A program made the translations under genes and the position numbers. The notes beneath the pieces are model-generated. The model saw only the letters and a list, made by a program, of their open reading frames with translations, was not told the DNA's origin and did no database searches. Of a stretch of 64,000 nucleotides of DNA, positions 51,806 through 61,270 are shown in pieces; position 1 is the first letter of the stretch, and each line of letters begins with the position of its first letter. The stretch is taken from assembly GCA_947453965.1 (NCBI GenBank), contig CANGIQ010000009.1:1-64000 (forward strand). Reading direction: 5' to 3'. Source of the DNA: Comamonadaceae bacterium (GTDB lineage Bacteria > Pseudomonadota > Gammaproteobacteria > Burkholderiales > Burkholderiaceae_C).

Positions 51806-53041
51806 TTATTGTCGGAGTATCACCTCTTGTGGTGCATGCGCCAGCATCACCCCAGCCTCCCGCAGCGCATTCAAGGTTGCCACGTTCACGCCTGAACGCA
51901 CCACCGACTGCCCACTGCCCGGGTCATCCATCCAAAAATTGACCTGAAAACGCAAGCCCTGCGGCGTTACTTCGGCCAACAAGGCCATGGGTGCGGGCTC
52001 GGCCAGCACGCGCTCGGCGCCCAAAGCAGCTTGAACCAAGAGGTTTTGCACCTGCGCCACATCGCTGTCCAAACCGACCCAGTAGGTGCAACTTTGGAGC
52101 AAATGTGTACTTTCCAATGACAAGTTCTCCACCCTCTGGGTGATCAGTAACTCGTTGGGAACCACCGATTCGCTGCCGTTGTTGGCGCGCACCAGGGTGT
52201 AGCGTGTTTTGATGTCGGTCACGCGCCCTTCAAAACCGTCCACCCGCACATAGTCGCCAATGCGCAACGAACGTTCTAGCAAGATGACGAAGCCGCTCAC
52301 ATAGTTGGCCGCTAACTTTTGCAAGCCAAAACCAAGACCTACGCCTAAAGCGCCACCCAGCACCGACAGCGCGGTCAAGTCCACCCCCACCGTCGACAAG
52401 GCAAACAAAGTGCCGATCAACAACAGCAAGGCACGCAAAGCGTTGGATGCCACTTTGCGCATCGACAAATCGGCCAGGGCGCGATTGAGCACCTTGTTTT
52501 CGAGCACCGCCGACAGCCAGAGGGTGAGCACCAGCATGAAGCTGGAGGTCATGAAGACTTCAATCACATGGCGCAGCGTGATTTGCGTTTTGCCCACCGT
52601 GAAGTGAATGCTCTCCAGCTCTTGCACCACCGGGTCCAGCAAGCCCGTGATCCACAGCACGGCAACCGCCCAGGCCAGCCACGACACGCCGCGCTCCAAC
52701 ACGCGCGCACCTTGCGACTGCGGAAAGACCGAGGCCAGCACCCGTGCGATCAGACGAATCACCACCAGCGATACCAGCACCGGCACCGCCACCTTGAGCA
52801 CGGGCACATGTTGCAGCTTGAGCAAGCCCACCTTCAAGGCATAGACCAAGACTAGCGACAGCGTCGGGAACAACACCCCGTCGATCACCCGGCGGCCAAA
52901 CAAAATCGAGTCGCGTGCGGCACCACGCCCCAAGGCCCAGCTGATCAGCCACGCCAACGCCAGGCACAGGGCCAAGCCGCCCAACTCCAGGGCAATCGCC
53001 GGGCTTTGCAAGTCCAGCAGCAGTTCTTGTAAATCGTTCAT
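51806..53041 (-). CDS. MscS-family mechanosensitive channel
   Basis: 411 residues. About five to six N-terminal membrane helices, then the pore-lining TM3-like segment LSVLGGALGVGLGFGLQKLAANYVSGFVIL (Gly/Ala packing pattern), and the beta domain ERSLRIGDYVRVDGFEGRVTDIKTRYTLVR, VVPNELLITQRVENLS. It opens under membrane tension to release solutes. It starts three bases after the HDAC-like gene stop, so the two form an operon. Confidence 0.92.
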   Translation of the reverse strand: MNDLQELLLDLQSPAIALELGGLALCLALAWLISWALGRGAARDSILFGRRVIDGVLFPTLSLVLVYALKVGLLKLQHVPVLKVAVPVLVSLVVIRLIARVLASVFPQSQGARVLERGVSWLAWAVAVLWITGLLDPVVQELESIHFTVGKTQITLRHVIEVFMTSSFMLVLTLWLSAVLENKVLNRALADLSMRKVASNALRALLLLIGTLFALSTVGVDLTALSVLGGALGVGLGFGLQKLAANYVSGFVILLERSLRIGDYVRVDGFEGRVTDIKTRYTLVRANNGSESVVPNELLITQRVENLSLESTHLLQSCTYWVGLDSDVAQVQNLLVQAALGAERVLAEPAPMALLAEVTPQGLRFQVNFWMDDPGSGQSVVRSGVNVATLNALREAGVMLAHAPQEVILRQ

Positions 53042-53044
53042 GGT

Positions 53045-53998
53045 TTAAAGATCAGCCAACACCCGCAAATGCGCTTCCACGCTGCGCGACAGGGCGCTCA
53101 AATCGTAGCCGCCCTCCAGACAAGACACGATGCGCCCTTGGGCATGACGCGCCGCAATCTCGCGCACGCGGTAGGTGATCCAGCTGTAGTCTTGCTCGGT
53201 CAAACCCATTTGCCCCATATCGTCTTCGCGGTGGGCATCAAAGCCCGCGCTGATGAAAATCAACTCGGGCTTGAACTCTTCCAAGCGAGGCACCCAGTAG
53301 TTCTCGACCAGCTCGCGCACTTCCATGCCCTTGGTATAGGCCGGCACAGGCACATTGACCATGTTGGTGGCGGGATTCTCAGTGCCTGAATAAGGATAGA
53401 ACGGGTGCTGGAAAAAGCTGACCATCAAGACACGGTCGTCGCCGGCCAAGATGTCTTCGGTGCCATTGCCATGGTGCACATCAAAGTCCACCACCGCCAC
53501 GCGACTCAGACCATGACGCGCCAAGGCGTACTTGGCGGCGATCGCCACGTTGTTGAAAAAACAAAACCCACCTGCTTGTTTGCGCGTCGCATGGTGCCCC
53601 GGCGGGCGAATGGCACAAAACGCGTTGGCAAGCTCCCCGGCCAACACCGCATCGGTGGCGGCAATGGCAGCGCCTGCGGAGCACAGGGCCGCCTTCCAGG
53701 TCGAGGCATTGATGGCAGTGTCGGCATCCAAGTGCGCATAGGCCGGGCCGCCTGCGAGTTGGTCTTCGATCAGCTGATCTGACAGACCCCGCAGGGCTGC
53801 GATGTACATGCGGTCATGCGCCAGCTCGATGTCGGCCAACGGCGCTTCTGGTGCTTCGATGGCGGTCAAGCCCAAATCGACGCCGCTGATGAGCAAGCGG
53901 TCTTGGATGGCACTCAATCGCTCGGGGCATTCGGGGTGTCCGGCACCCATCTCGTGTTTCCAGCACTGAGGGTGGGTGTAATAGCCAGTTTTACGCAT
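53045..53998 (-). CDS. Histone-deacetylase superfamily amidohydrolase (AcuC/acetylpolyamine type)
   Basis: 317 residues from the ATG at 53998. HPECPERLSAI at the N-terminus, RPPGHHA (catalytic His pair), VVDFDVHHGNGT (Zn ligands Asp and His), SAGFDAHREDD (third Zn ligand) and LEGGYD with the active-site Gly-Gly-Tyr. Bacterial members deacetylate polyamines, acetoin-utilisation proteins or other acetyl-amides. Substrate unknown; coupled to an MscS gene. Confidence 0.9.
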   Translation of the reverse strand: MRKTGYYTHPQCWKHEMGAGHPECPERLSAIQDRLLISGVDLGLTAIEAPEAPLADIELAHDRMYIAALRGLSDQLIEDQLAGGPAYAHLDADTAINASTWKAALCSAGAAIAATDAVLAGELANAFCAIRPPGHHATRKQAGGFCFFNNVAIAAKYALARHGLSRVAVVDFDVHHGNGTEDILAGDDRVLMVSFFQHPFYPYSGTENPATNMVNVPVPAYTKGMEVRELVENYWVPRLEEFKPELIFISAGFDAHREDDMGQMGLTEQDYSWITYRVREIAARHAQGRIVSCLEGGYDLSALSRSVEAHLRVLADL

Positions 53999-54048
53999 GG
54001 TCTGTGTCTCGCAACTTCTTGAACTCAGCTTAACATGCAGGCCTTGCT

Positions 54049-55254
54049 TTGAGCCCCGGGCGACGCTGCGTGACACGACCTACTACCCCCTCTTTTTCAG
54101 GCATTGCGCCAAATTTCTCGCCAAGTTTTGCCTTGCGTCAAATCGCCACCATCGTCGTGTGCATGGCAGCCTGCGCCAGCGCCCCCGCTTGGAGCACCAC
54201 CCAACACAGCCGCGCTGCCACACACAAACACGCCCACAAAGCGCCTAGCAAGGCGATGCGCCAAGTCAGCGGCCCGCACTTTGGTAGCACACCGCAAGTC
54301 ATCGCGTTGGCCCATGAATTGTCTGAACAACACAAGCTGCCCATCGACTGGGTGCGCCAACAACTCAGCGACGCACGGCAACTGCCAGGCGTGCCCAAAC
54401 TGGTCATGCCACCGCCAGTGAGCGTGCCCAAAAACTGGCGCGCTTACCGCGAACGCTTCATCGAGCCACGCCGCATTGACGCCGGCGTGCAGTTTTGGCA
54501 AACCCACGACAGCGCCTTGCAGCGCGCACAGCAGACCTACGGTGTGCCTGCGGAAATGATTGTGGGCATCATCGGCGTCGAAACCTTTTACGGCCAACAC
54601 AAAGGCAACTACCACGTGCTCGATGCGTTGACCACGCTGGCCCTGAACTTTCCACAAGCACACCCACGCGCGGCAGAACGGCAAGCGTTTTTCAAATCAG
54701 AGCTCGGGCACTTCTTGGTGCAAATGCGCCAGCAAGCACCCGGCACCGCGCCCATCACCGGCAGCTTTGCAGGGGCCATGGGTTGGCCGCAGTTCATGCC
54801 ATCGAGCTGGGCCAAGTTTGCGGTGGACTTTGATGGCGATGGCCGCATCGACTTGCTCAACAGCCCTGTGGACGCCATTGGCTCGGTGGCCAACTACTTC
54901 AAGGCCTTTGGCTGGCAAACCGGCATGCCCACCCACTATCCCGTCAAGTTTGACGAAGCGCGCTTGGACAAACCCAGCCTGCTCGCCCCCGACATCTTGC
55001 CGTCCTTCAGTGTGAGCAACTTCATGGCCAAAGGCGCGGTGTTGGACAGCGACGCACAACAGCACACAGGCCCGCTGGCTTTGGTCGAACTGTTCAATGG
55101 CGACGATGCGCCGAGCTATGTGGCGGGCACCGAGAACTTTTATGTGGTGACGCGTTACAACTGGAGCAGCTACTACGCGTTAGCGGTGATTGAATTAGGG
55201 CAAGCGGTCAAAGCAGCAATGCCTCTCAACGCACAAACCAGCACCGCCCGCTAG
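54049..55254 (+). CDS. mltB: Lytic murein transglycosylase B
   Basis: Up to 401 residues. There is no ATG; TTG at 54049 or GTG at 54070 are the plausible starts, upstream of a signal peptide (IATIVVCMAACASAPAW). GIIGVETFYGQHKGNYHVLDAL holds the catalytic Glu, and GAMGWPQFMPSSW, FDGDGRIDLLNSPVDAIGSVANYF are MltB hallmarks, including a Ca-binding-like DGDG. It cleaves peptidoglycan glycan strands to anhydromuropeptides in the periplasm. Confidence 0.92.
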   Translation: MSPGRRCVTRPTTPSFSGIAPNFSPSFALRQIATIVVCMAACASAPAWSTTQHSRAATHKHAHKAPSKAMRQVSGPHFGSTPQVIALAHELSEQHKLPIDWVRQQLSDARQLPGVPKLVMPPPVSVPKNWRAYRERFIEPRRIDAGVQFWQTHDSALQRAQQTYGVPAEMIVGIIGVETFYGQHKGNYHVLDALTTLALNFPQAHPRAAERQAFFKSELGHFLVQMRQQAPGTAPITGSFAGAMGWPQFMPSSWAKFAVDFDGDGRIDLLNSPVDAIGSVANYFKAFGWQTGMPTHYPVKFDEARLDKPSLLAPDILPSFSVSNFMAKGAVLDSDAQQHTGPLALVELFNGDDAPSYVAGTENFYVVTRYNWSSYYALAVIELGQAVKAAMPLNAQTSTAR

Positions 55255-55300
55255 CCACACATCACCCAGTCAGACGATGAATTTTTGAAAAAGGGACAAC

Positions 55301-56791
55301 ATGATCAAGAAAATTGCACTGTGGTTTTTGCTGTTCATTCTGGTTCTGGCCAGCGTGGTGGGTTTCAACACCTGGCGCAAAGGCTCGCGCCAACTCGTGG
55401 TGGACCCGATTGCCAAACTCAGTGTGGACGAGGCGGCAGTGGCCGCACGGCTGGCCGAGGCGGTGCGCTTCAAAACCATTTCGTCGCGAGACGACGCCGA
55501 TTTGAATGCGCAAGAGTTTCTGAATTTCCAGCGCATGCTGGAGCTGAAATTTCCCAAAGTCCACGCCCAGCTGCAGCGCGAACGGGTGGGCAACCTGAGC
55601 TTGCTCTACACCTGGAAAGGCACAAACACCCAAGCAGCACCGGTGATGTTCATGGCGCACCAAGACGTGGTGCCCATCGCACCGGGCACGGAGTCGGACT
55701 GGCAGCAAGCCCCGTTCTCAGGCGCCATCAAAGACGGCTACGTCTGGGGCAGAGGCTCTTGGGACAACAAGGGCAATTTGATGGCCCAGCTCGAAGCCAT
55801 CGAACAGCTGCTGACTGAAGGCTACACGCCTGCACGCACGCTGTACCTGGGGTACGGCGCAGACGAAGAAGTCAGCGGCGCCCGAGGCGCGGCTCAAATT
55901 TCACGCTTGCTGGAGTCCCGCAAGGTCCATCTTGACTTTGTGATTGACGAAGGCTTGCTGGTGCTCGACAGCGTGATGCCCGGCATACGCCAACCCAGCG
56001 CCATCATTGGCGTGGCTGAAAAGGGTTATCTGTCAGTGCGCCTGAAGATGACGGGCACACCCGGTCATTCGTCCATGCCCCCAGCCCAAGGCGAAGGCGT
56101 GATTGCGATGATGAGTTCGGCCCTCAAGCAACTCGACGATCACCCCTTGCCCGGTGGTTTGTCTGGTGGCATCGCGGCTGAAATGTTCGACACGCTCGCA
56201 CCTGAGATGAGTGGGTTCAACCGGGTGGCCTTGTCGAACCTGTGGCTTTTTGGGCCGCTGATTCAACGCCAGCTGGAGGCCAAGGGCAGCACCAATGCCA
56301 TGCTTCGCACCACCACCGCGCTGACCATTGTGAACGCGGGCAACAAGGAAAATGTGCTGCCCGGTCGGGCCGAAGCGATGGTGAACTTTCGCATCCTGCC
56401 GGGTGACAACATCGATCATGTGATGGACCACATGCAGACCCAGATCAAAAAAGTAACGCCTCGGTTTGAGCTGGAGCCCCTGCCAGGCGCCACCAACGCA
56501 TCCAAGGTGGCGCCGACCAACTCGCAGCAGTACAAGCTGCTCAATCAAACCATCCGCGAAGTTTTTTCAGATGCCGTGGTGGCCCCAGGCCTCATGGTGG
56601 CAGCCACCGACTCGGCGCACTACGACCGCATCAGCGACCACATCTTCAAGTTCTCACCGGTGCGCGCCAATGCCGAAGACATCAAGCGTTTTCATGGCAC
56701 CAATGAGCGTCTGAGCACCGCCAACTACGCAGATGCGATTCGTTTCTACCATCGCCTGGCGCAACAGGCCACGCGCACGCCTGCGCCTTGA
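55301..56791 (+). CDS. M20-family metallopeptidase (carboxypeptidase S / PM20D1 type)
   Basis: 496 residues; ATG at 55301 with AAGGGA upstream. An N-terminal hydrophobic segment (IALWFLLFILVLASVVGF) anchors or exports the protein. FMAHQDVVPI, GRGSWDNKG and GADEEVSGARGA supply the two-zinc ligands and the catalytic Glu, and GTPGHSSMPP is the dimerisation-domain His loop. Such enzymes remove C-terminal residues from peptides or cleave N-acyl amino acids. Confidence 0.88.
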   Translation: MIKKIALWFLLFILVLASVVGFNTWRKGSRQLVVDPIAKLSVDEAAVAARLAEAVRFKTISSRDDADLNAQEFLNFQRMLELKFPKVHAQLQRERVGNLSLLYTWKGTNTQAAPVMFMAHQDVVPIAPGTESDWQQAPFSGAIKDGYVWGRGSWDNKGNLMAQLEAIEQLLTEGYTPARTLYLGYGADEEVSGARGAAQISRLLESRKVHLDFVIDEGLLVLDSVMPGIRQPSAIIGVAEKGYLSVRLKMTGTPGHSSMPPAQGEGVIAMMSSALKQLDDHPLPGGLSGGIAAEMFDTLAPEMSGFNRVALSNLWLFGPLIQRQLEAKGSTNAMLRTTTALTIVNAGNKENVLPGRAEAMVNFRILPGDNIDHVMDHMQTQIKKVTPRFELEPLPGATNASKVAPTNSQQYKLLNQTIREVFSDAVVAPGLMVAATDSAHYDRISDHIFKFSPVRANAEDIKRFHGTNERLSTANYADAIRFYHRLAQQATRTPAP

Positions 56792-56812
56792 TACAAGAGG
56801 TGATGGGAAAAG

Positions 56813-56838
56813 GCATAAAAAATCGCCATTTTTTATGC
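56813..56838. repeat. AT-rich inverted repeat (hairpin) after the M20 gene
   Basis: GCATAAAAAAT and ATTTTTTATGC form a perfect 11-bp inverted repeat around a CGCC loop. It lies 22 bases past the M20 stop. It could be a weak terminator (T-run in the 3' arm) or an operator half, as a larger palindrome follows six bases later. Confidence 0.7.
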
Positions 56839-56844
56839 ATATGC

Positions 56845-56889
56845 CGGATAATGTGTATAGAAATTTAAAATTTCTATACACATTATCCG
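56845..56889. promoter_or_regulatory. Perfect 45-nt palindrome in front of fic
   Basis: Two exact 22-base arms (outer half CGGATAATGT, inner half GTATAGAAATTT overlapping it) meet at one central A at 56867. It is AT-rich and ends 13 bases before the fic ATG, so it covers the promoter or leader. It is probably an operator, perhaps for the winged-helix domain of the Fic protein itself. Confidence 0.75.
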
Positions 56890-56902
56890 ATTGAGCTGCC
56901 CT

Positions 56903-57985
56903 ATGCCCTCACTTCTATCGCTTGAAGCACTGAATCCATCGAGGTTCGACACGCCAGCTATCCTCAGAAAGTTAGCAAGCAGCAGTCGTCGCTTGGCTGA
57001 ACTGAAGGGGGTTGCAGCATCTATTCCCAATCAAGGCATTCTGATCAACACCTTGGGCTTGCAAGAAGCAAAGGACAGTTCCGAAATTGAAAACATCGTC
57101 ACCACACACGATGAGTTGTTCAAAGATGATGCAGACCTTGATGCTTTTTCCAACCTCGCAGCCAAAGAGGTGTTACGTTACCGCCAAGCGTTGCGGGTGG
57201 GGTTTGAGCAGGTACGTTCCAGCGGATTACTTACCGCGAATCACATCATCGAAATTCAACGACAGCTAGAACGTAACCATGCGGGCTTTCGCAAGCTGCC
57301 AGGCACAACGCTTAAAGACGGTTCTGGTAAGACGGTTTACACCCCACCGCAAGACCCAACAGAAATTGTAGAACTCATGCGTGGACTGGAGCTGTTCATG
57401 AATGATCCCAGTCTTTTCAACGTGGACCCGCTCATTAAGATGGCTCTGTTGCATCATCAGTTCGAGAGCATTCATCCCTTCTACGATGGCAACGGCCGCA
57501 CGGGGCGAATTGTGAATGTGTTGTATCTGGTGAAAGAGGGTCTGCTGGACATCCCCGTGCTTTACCTGAGTCACCACATTGTCCGAACCAAGGCTGATTA
57601 CTACCGCCTGCTGCAAACGGTAAGGGAGCAAGACAACTGGGAAGAATGGGTGCTCTACATGCTAGAGGCCGTAGAAGTCACGGCACAACAAACCATACAT
57701 ACTGTTCAGGCCATCAAGGCAGCGCTGATGGACTACAAGCACCGCATTCGAGCTGAGCACAAGTTTTACAGCCAAGACCTCATCAACAATCTATTCACTC
57801 ACCCCTATACCAAAATAGATTTCTTGCAGCGTGATCTAGGTGTGTCTCGACTGACAGCCACCAAATACCTAGACACACTGGTGAGCACAGGTTTTTTAAA
57901 AAAACAAAAAATTGGCCGCAGCAGCTATTACGTCAATCTGGCGCTGAACCAAATTCTTTTGGCACAACACAGCGAGCCCACATAA
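56903..57985 (+). CDS. Fic-domain protein (AMPylator type) with N-terminal inhibitory helix and C-terminal winged helix
   Basis: 360 residues from the ATG at 56903 (a TTG at 56891 lies at the palindrome edge). The Fic core is HPFYDGNGRTGR, with catalytic His191. Ser59-x3-Glu63-Asn64 (SSEIEN) is the inhibitory [S/T]xxxE[G/N] motif, placed before the core, which makes it a class II Fic. IQRQLERNHAGFRKLPGT is the usual flap region. A C-terminal winged HTH (IDFLQRDLGVSRLTATKYLDTLVSTGFL) could bind DNA. Fic enzymes mostly transfer AMP to Ser/Thr/Tyr of target proteins. Codon use is more AT-rich than the neighbours, suggesting later arrival. No antitoxin gene is adjacent. Confidence 0.92.
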   Translation: MPSLLSLEALNPSRFDTPAILRKLASSSRRLAELKGVAASIPNQGILINTLGLQEAKDSSEIENIVTTHDELFKDDADLDAFSNLAAKEVLRYRQALRVGFEQVRSSGLLTANHIIEIQRQLERNHAGFRKLPGTTLKDGSGKTVYTPPQDPTEIVELMRGLELFMNDPSLFNVDPLIKMALLHHQFESIHPFYDGNGRTGRIVNVLYLVKEGLLDIPVLYLSHHIVRTKADYYRLLQTVREQDNWEEWVLYMLEAVEVTAQQTIHTVQAIKAALMDYKHRIRAEHKFYSQDLINNLFTHPYTKIDFLQRDLGVSRLTATKYLDTLVSTGFLKKQKIGRSSYYVNLALNQILLAQHSEPT

Positions 57986-58000
57986 AGCCATCGTGTGCGA

Positions 58001-59092
58001 TCAAGCCCCCTGTGCCAGCGCCCACTGCACATGCTCACGCACCAAGGCGTTGTCATGCAGGGCATGTGCTTGCAGGGCTTGGCGCAACGCGGGCAATTCC
58101 ACCTGTCGTAAGGCATTGCCCGCAGCCACGGCCAGGTTGCGCAGCCAACGCACATGGCCGATGCGACGAATGGGGCTGCCCTCGGTGTAGCGCAAAAACT
58201 CGTCTTCGGTCCACGCCAGCAGGCGGGCCATGCTTTGGCCCACCAAGCCTTCGCGCACATCAAAGTCGGGCAAGGTGCTGACTTGGGCAAATTTGTTCCA
58301 GGGGCAAATCAGCTGGCAATCGTCACAGCCGTAAATGTGGTTGCCCATCAGAGGGCGCAGATCTTCGGGAATGGCCCCATCGTGCTCAATCGTCAAATAC
58401 GAAATGCAGCGCCGTGCATCCACCACCCCCGGCGCCACAATGGCTTGCGTGGGGCACACATCGATACAGGCGGTGCACTGACCGCAGTGGGCCGTCACGG
58501 CGGGTGTGGTCGGCAAAGCAAGGTTGAGAAAAATCTCACCCAAAAAGAACATCGAGCCCGCCTCGCGGTTGAGCACCAAGGTGTGCTTGCCGCGCCAGCC
58601 CTGCCCGCTGCGGGTGGCCAGCTCAGCCTCGAGCACCGGGGCCGAATCGGTGAAGGCACGGTACTGCAAACCGCCCTCGCCTTGCTCGGATGCCAAATAC
58701 TGGTCGATCTGCTGGGCCAAGCTGTCCAGGCGTTGCCGCAAGACCTTGTGGTAATCGCGCCCCCGGGCATAGACGGACACCACGGCCTCCTCGGCTTGGC
58801 GCAAGCGGCGCCATTCGGTGTCTTGCCAGTCGGACTCGGTGTTGCGCGGCAAGTAGTTCATGCGGGCGGTGAGCACGCTCAAGGTGCCGGGCACCAGTTC
58901 TTGCGGGCGGGCGCGTTTCATGCCGTGGCGGGCCATATAGTCCATGCTGCCGTGGAAGTTTTGCGACAGCCAGGCCTGCAATGCAGGCTCGGCCGACGAC
59001 AAATCCACAGGGGCCACTGCAATTTGGGAAAATCCCAGGGCTTGACCCCAAATTTGAATTTGCGACAGCAACAATGTGTGATCTAACGACAC
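58001..59092 (-). CDS. queG: Epoxyqueuosine reductase
   Basis: 363 residues, starting with GTG at 59092 (AAGGA lies upstream). Contains the QueG substrate region HGSMDYMARH and two [4Fe-4S] ferredoxin motifs (CGQCTACIDVCP and CDDCQLICPWNKF). It reduces epoxyqueuosine to queuosine in tRNA using cobalamin, a link to the B12 import operon here. The C-terminal half has HEAT-like helices. The start is only nine bases from the divergent tsaE start. Confidence 0.94.
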   Translation of the reverse strand: MSLDHTLLLSQIQIWGQALGFSQIAVAPVDLSSAEPALQAWLSQNFHGSMDYMARHGMKRARPQELVPGTLSVLTARMNYLPRNTESDWQDTEWRRLRQAEEAVVSVYARGRDYHKVLRQRLDSLAQQIDQYLASEQGEGGLQYRAFTDSAPVLEAELATRSGQGWRGKHTLVLNREAGSMFFLGEIFLNLALPTTPAVTAHCGQCTACIDVCPTQAIVAPGVVDARRCISYLTIEHDGAIPEDLRPLMGNHIYGCDDCQLICPWNKFAQVSTLPDFDVREGLVGQSMARLLAWTEDEFLRYTEGSPIRRIGHVRWLRNLAVAAGNALRQVELPALRQALQAHALHDNALVREHVQWALAQGA

Positions 59093-59101
59093 CCGACATC
59101 C

Positions 59102-59581
59102 TTGAACAATTCAGCCATTGTAAAAACTCTTGTTTGGCCTGATGAGGCCGCCACCACCGCCTTCGCGCAGCAGCTGGCGACGGCCTTGACGCGCGCGCAC
59201 AACGGCTTGAACGCGTGCATCACGCTCGAAGGCGACTTGGGCGCAGGCAAGACCACTTTGGTGCGCCATCTGCTGCGCGCACTGGGTGTGCAAGGCCGCA
59301 TCAAGAGCCCCACCTATGCGGTGGTTGAACCCTATCAGGTGGCGGCAGGTGCGGTCTGGCACTTTGACTTTTACCGCTTCAGCGATCCACGCGAATGGGA
59401 AGACGCGGGCTTTCGTGACATTTTTGCCAGCCCCGGACTCAAGCTGTGCGAGTGGCCCCAGCAGGCCCAAGGCGTGATGCCCACGCCCGACCTGAGCCTG
59501 CACATCGAAGTGACAGACGACGAACAACGCCGCGTCACCTTGCGCGCCCTCACCCCATCTGCAGAGGCTTTGCTCGCATGA
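59102..59581 (+). CDS. tsaE: tRNA threonylcarbamoyladenosine biosynthesis ATPase TsaE
   Basis: 159 residues from TTG at 59102; no ATG lies upstream in frame. Walker A GDLGAGKTTLVR, KSPTYAVVEPY, HFDFYRFSDPREWEDAGFRD and CEWPQQA are the TsaE signature blocks. It powers t6A37 tRNA modification with TsaB and TsaD. It overlaps amiC by ATGA, the usual tsaE-amiC order. Confidence 0.94.
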   Translation: MNNSAIVKTLVWPDEAATTAFAQQLATALTRAHNGLNACITLEGDLGAGKTTLVRHLLRALGVQGRIKSPTYAVVEPYQVAAGAVWHFDFYRFSDPREWEDAGFRDIFASPGLKLCEWPQQAQGVMPTPDLSLHIEVTDDEQRRVTLRALTPSAEALLA

Positions 59582-60990
59582 CGCCACTGAACCGACGCAC
59601 CTTGCTCCAAAGCGGCAGCTTGGCCTTGCTCTTAGGTCAGGCAGACATTGCCTGGGGCGCCACGATTGTGGCGGTACGCGTGTGGCCGGCCGCCGACTAC
59701 ACCCGAGTCACGATTGAGAGCGACACCGCCCTCAAAACCGTGCCCTTGTTTGTGGCCAACCCACCGCGCTTGGCGGTGGACATTGAAGGCATTGAGCTCA
59801 ACCCTGCCCTGCGCGAACTGGTGGGCAAGGTGCGCTCGGACGACCCCTACATCACCGGCGTGCGGGTGGGCCAGTACACCAGCAACACTGTGCGCTTGGT
59901 GCTCGATTTGCGCCGCATGGTCAAGCCACAGGTGTTCAACCTCGCGCCCGTGCAAGCGGGCAATGCACGCTACCAACACCGCTTGGTGCTGGACCTCTAC
60001 CCCACCCAGGTGGCCGACCCGCTGGAGGCCTTGATTGCCGAGCGACTCAACGGTGCCTCGCCCTCCAACAACGTACCGTCGATGACGGCAACCCCCACAC
60101 CACCGCCCGCGTCCAAACTCACCACCCGCCCCGACCCCTTGGCCGATTTGATGGGCAGCCAAGACCGCAAGCCCCAGGCCCTGCCAGCCACGCCCGCAGC
60201 TTCTGCGGCATCCTCGACGGCGTCGGTAGCAGCACACACATCGCCGGATTCCGAACGTTTCATCATCGTGGCGCTCGACCCCGGCCATGGCGGCGAAGAC
60301 CCGGGGGCCATTGGCCCACGGGGCACCAAAGAAAAAGATGTGGTGCTGCAAATTGCCCACCGCATGCGCGATCGCATCAACAACACCGTCATTGCCACCC
60401 GCCACGGCAACCTGCCCATGCGTGCGTTCTTGACGCGCGATGCCGACTTCTTTGTGCCCTTGCAGATGCGGGTAGAAAAAGCACGCCGCGTGCAAGCCGA
60501 TTTGTTTGTCAGCCTCCATGCCGATGCGTTTCTCACGCCCGATGCACGCGGGGCCAGCGTGTTTGCCTTGAGCCAAGGTGCGGCATCGAGCGCACAAGCC
60601 CGCTGGATGGCCAAACAAGAAAACCGCGCCGATTTGGTGGGTGGCCTGAACATCAAAACCCAAGACGCCACCGTGCAGCGCGCCTTGCTGGACATGAGCA
60701 CCACGGCCCAAATCAACGACAGCCTGAAGCTGGGCAGCGAGATGCTGGGGCAAATTCGCCGCATCGGCAAACTGCACAAACCGCATGTGGAGCAAGCGGG
60801 TTTTGCGGTGCTCAAAGCACCAGATATTCCGAGCGTGCTGGTGGAAACTGCCTTCATCAGCAACCCGGAAGAAGAAGCACGTTTGATCACCGACGCCTAC
60901 CAAAACGAACTGGCCAATGCGCTGATGAAAAGCATTGAACGCTACTTCTCGCGCAACCCACCTTTGGCGCGCACGCGCGCCAACACCTGA
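59578..60990 (+). CDS. amiC: N-acetylmuramoyl-L-alanine amidase (AmiC type)
   Basis: 470 residues. The N-terminus [18 protein letters not shown] looks like a Tat signal. An AMIN domain (about residues 30-140) is followed by a Pro/Ala/Ser linker, then the Amidase_3 domain: His237 in [10 protein letters not shown], Glu252 in KEKDVV, His314 in SLHADAF bind zinc, and Glu423 in VETAFISN is catalytic. It splits septal peptidoglycan for daughter-cell separation. Confidence 0.95.
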   Translation: MTPLNRRTLLQSGSLALLLGQADIAWGATIVAVRVWPAADYTRVTIESDTALKTVPLFVANPPRLAVDIEGIELNPALRELVGKVRSDDPYITGVRVGQYTSNTVRLVLDLRRMVKPQVFNLAPVQAGNARYQHRLVLDLYPTQVADPLEALIAERLNGASPSNNVPSMTATPTPPPASKLTTRPDPLADLMGSQDRKPQALPATPAASAASSTASVAAHTSPDSERFIIVALDPGHGGEDPGAIGPRGTKEKDVVLQIAHRMRDRINNTVIATRHGNLPMRAFLTRDADFFVPLQMRVEKARRVQADLFVSLHADAFLTPDARGASVFALSQGAASSAQARWMAKQENRADLVGGLNIKTQDATVQRALLDMSTTAQINDSLKLGSEMLGQIRRIGKLHKPHVEQAGFAVLKAPDIPSVLVETAFISNPEEEARLITDAYQNELANALMKSIERYFSRNPPLARTRANT

Positions 60991-60995
60991 TCGCC

Positions 60996-61259
60996 ATGAC
61001 ACAAGCCCCCAGCCAACCGCGCAACCCCTTGCACGGCCTGACGCTCGAAAAAATCATCACCCAGCTGGCTGACTACTACGGTTGGGAAGGTTTGGGCGAA
61101 CGCATCAACATCCGTTGCTTCACCCACGACCCCAGCATCAATTCGAGCTTGAAGTTCTTGCGTAAAACCCCCTGGGCACGCGAAAAGGTGGAGAGCCTGT
61201 ATTTGTTCATGCTGCGCGACATACGCCGCGCAGACCCAGCAGATTCACACAGCGCTTAA
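60996..61259 (+). CDS. VF530-family DNA-binding-like small protein
   Basis: 87 residues. [52 protein letters not shown] and LYLFMLRDI match the VF530/DUF2132 family, a small helical fold proposed to bind DNA. It starts five bases after the amiC stop. Function not established. Confidence 0.85.
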   Translation: MTQAPSQPRNPLHGLTLEKIITQLADYYGWEGLGERINIRCFTHDPSINSSLKFLRKTPWAREKVESLYLFMLRDIRRADPADSHSA

Positions 61260-61270
61260 AGCGCAAACCC

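Noticed and set aside
59632-61002. 456-codon frame antisense to amiC
   Set aside because: Shadow of a gene with all zinc ligands in place.
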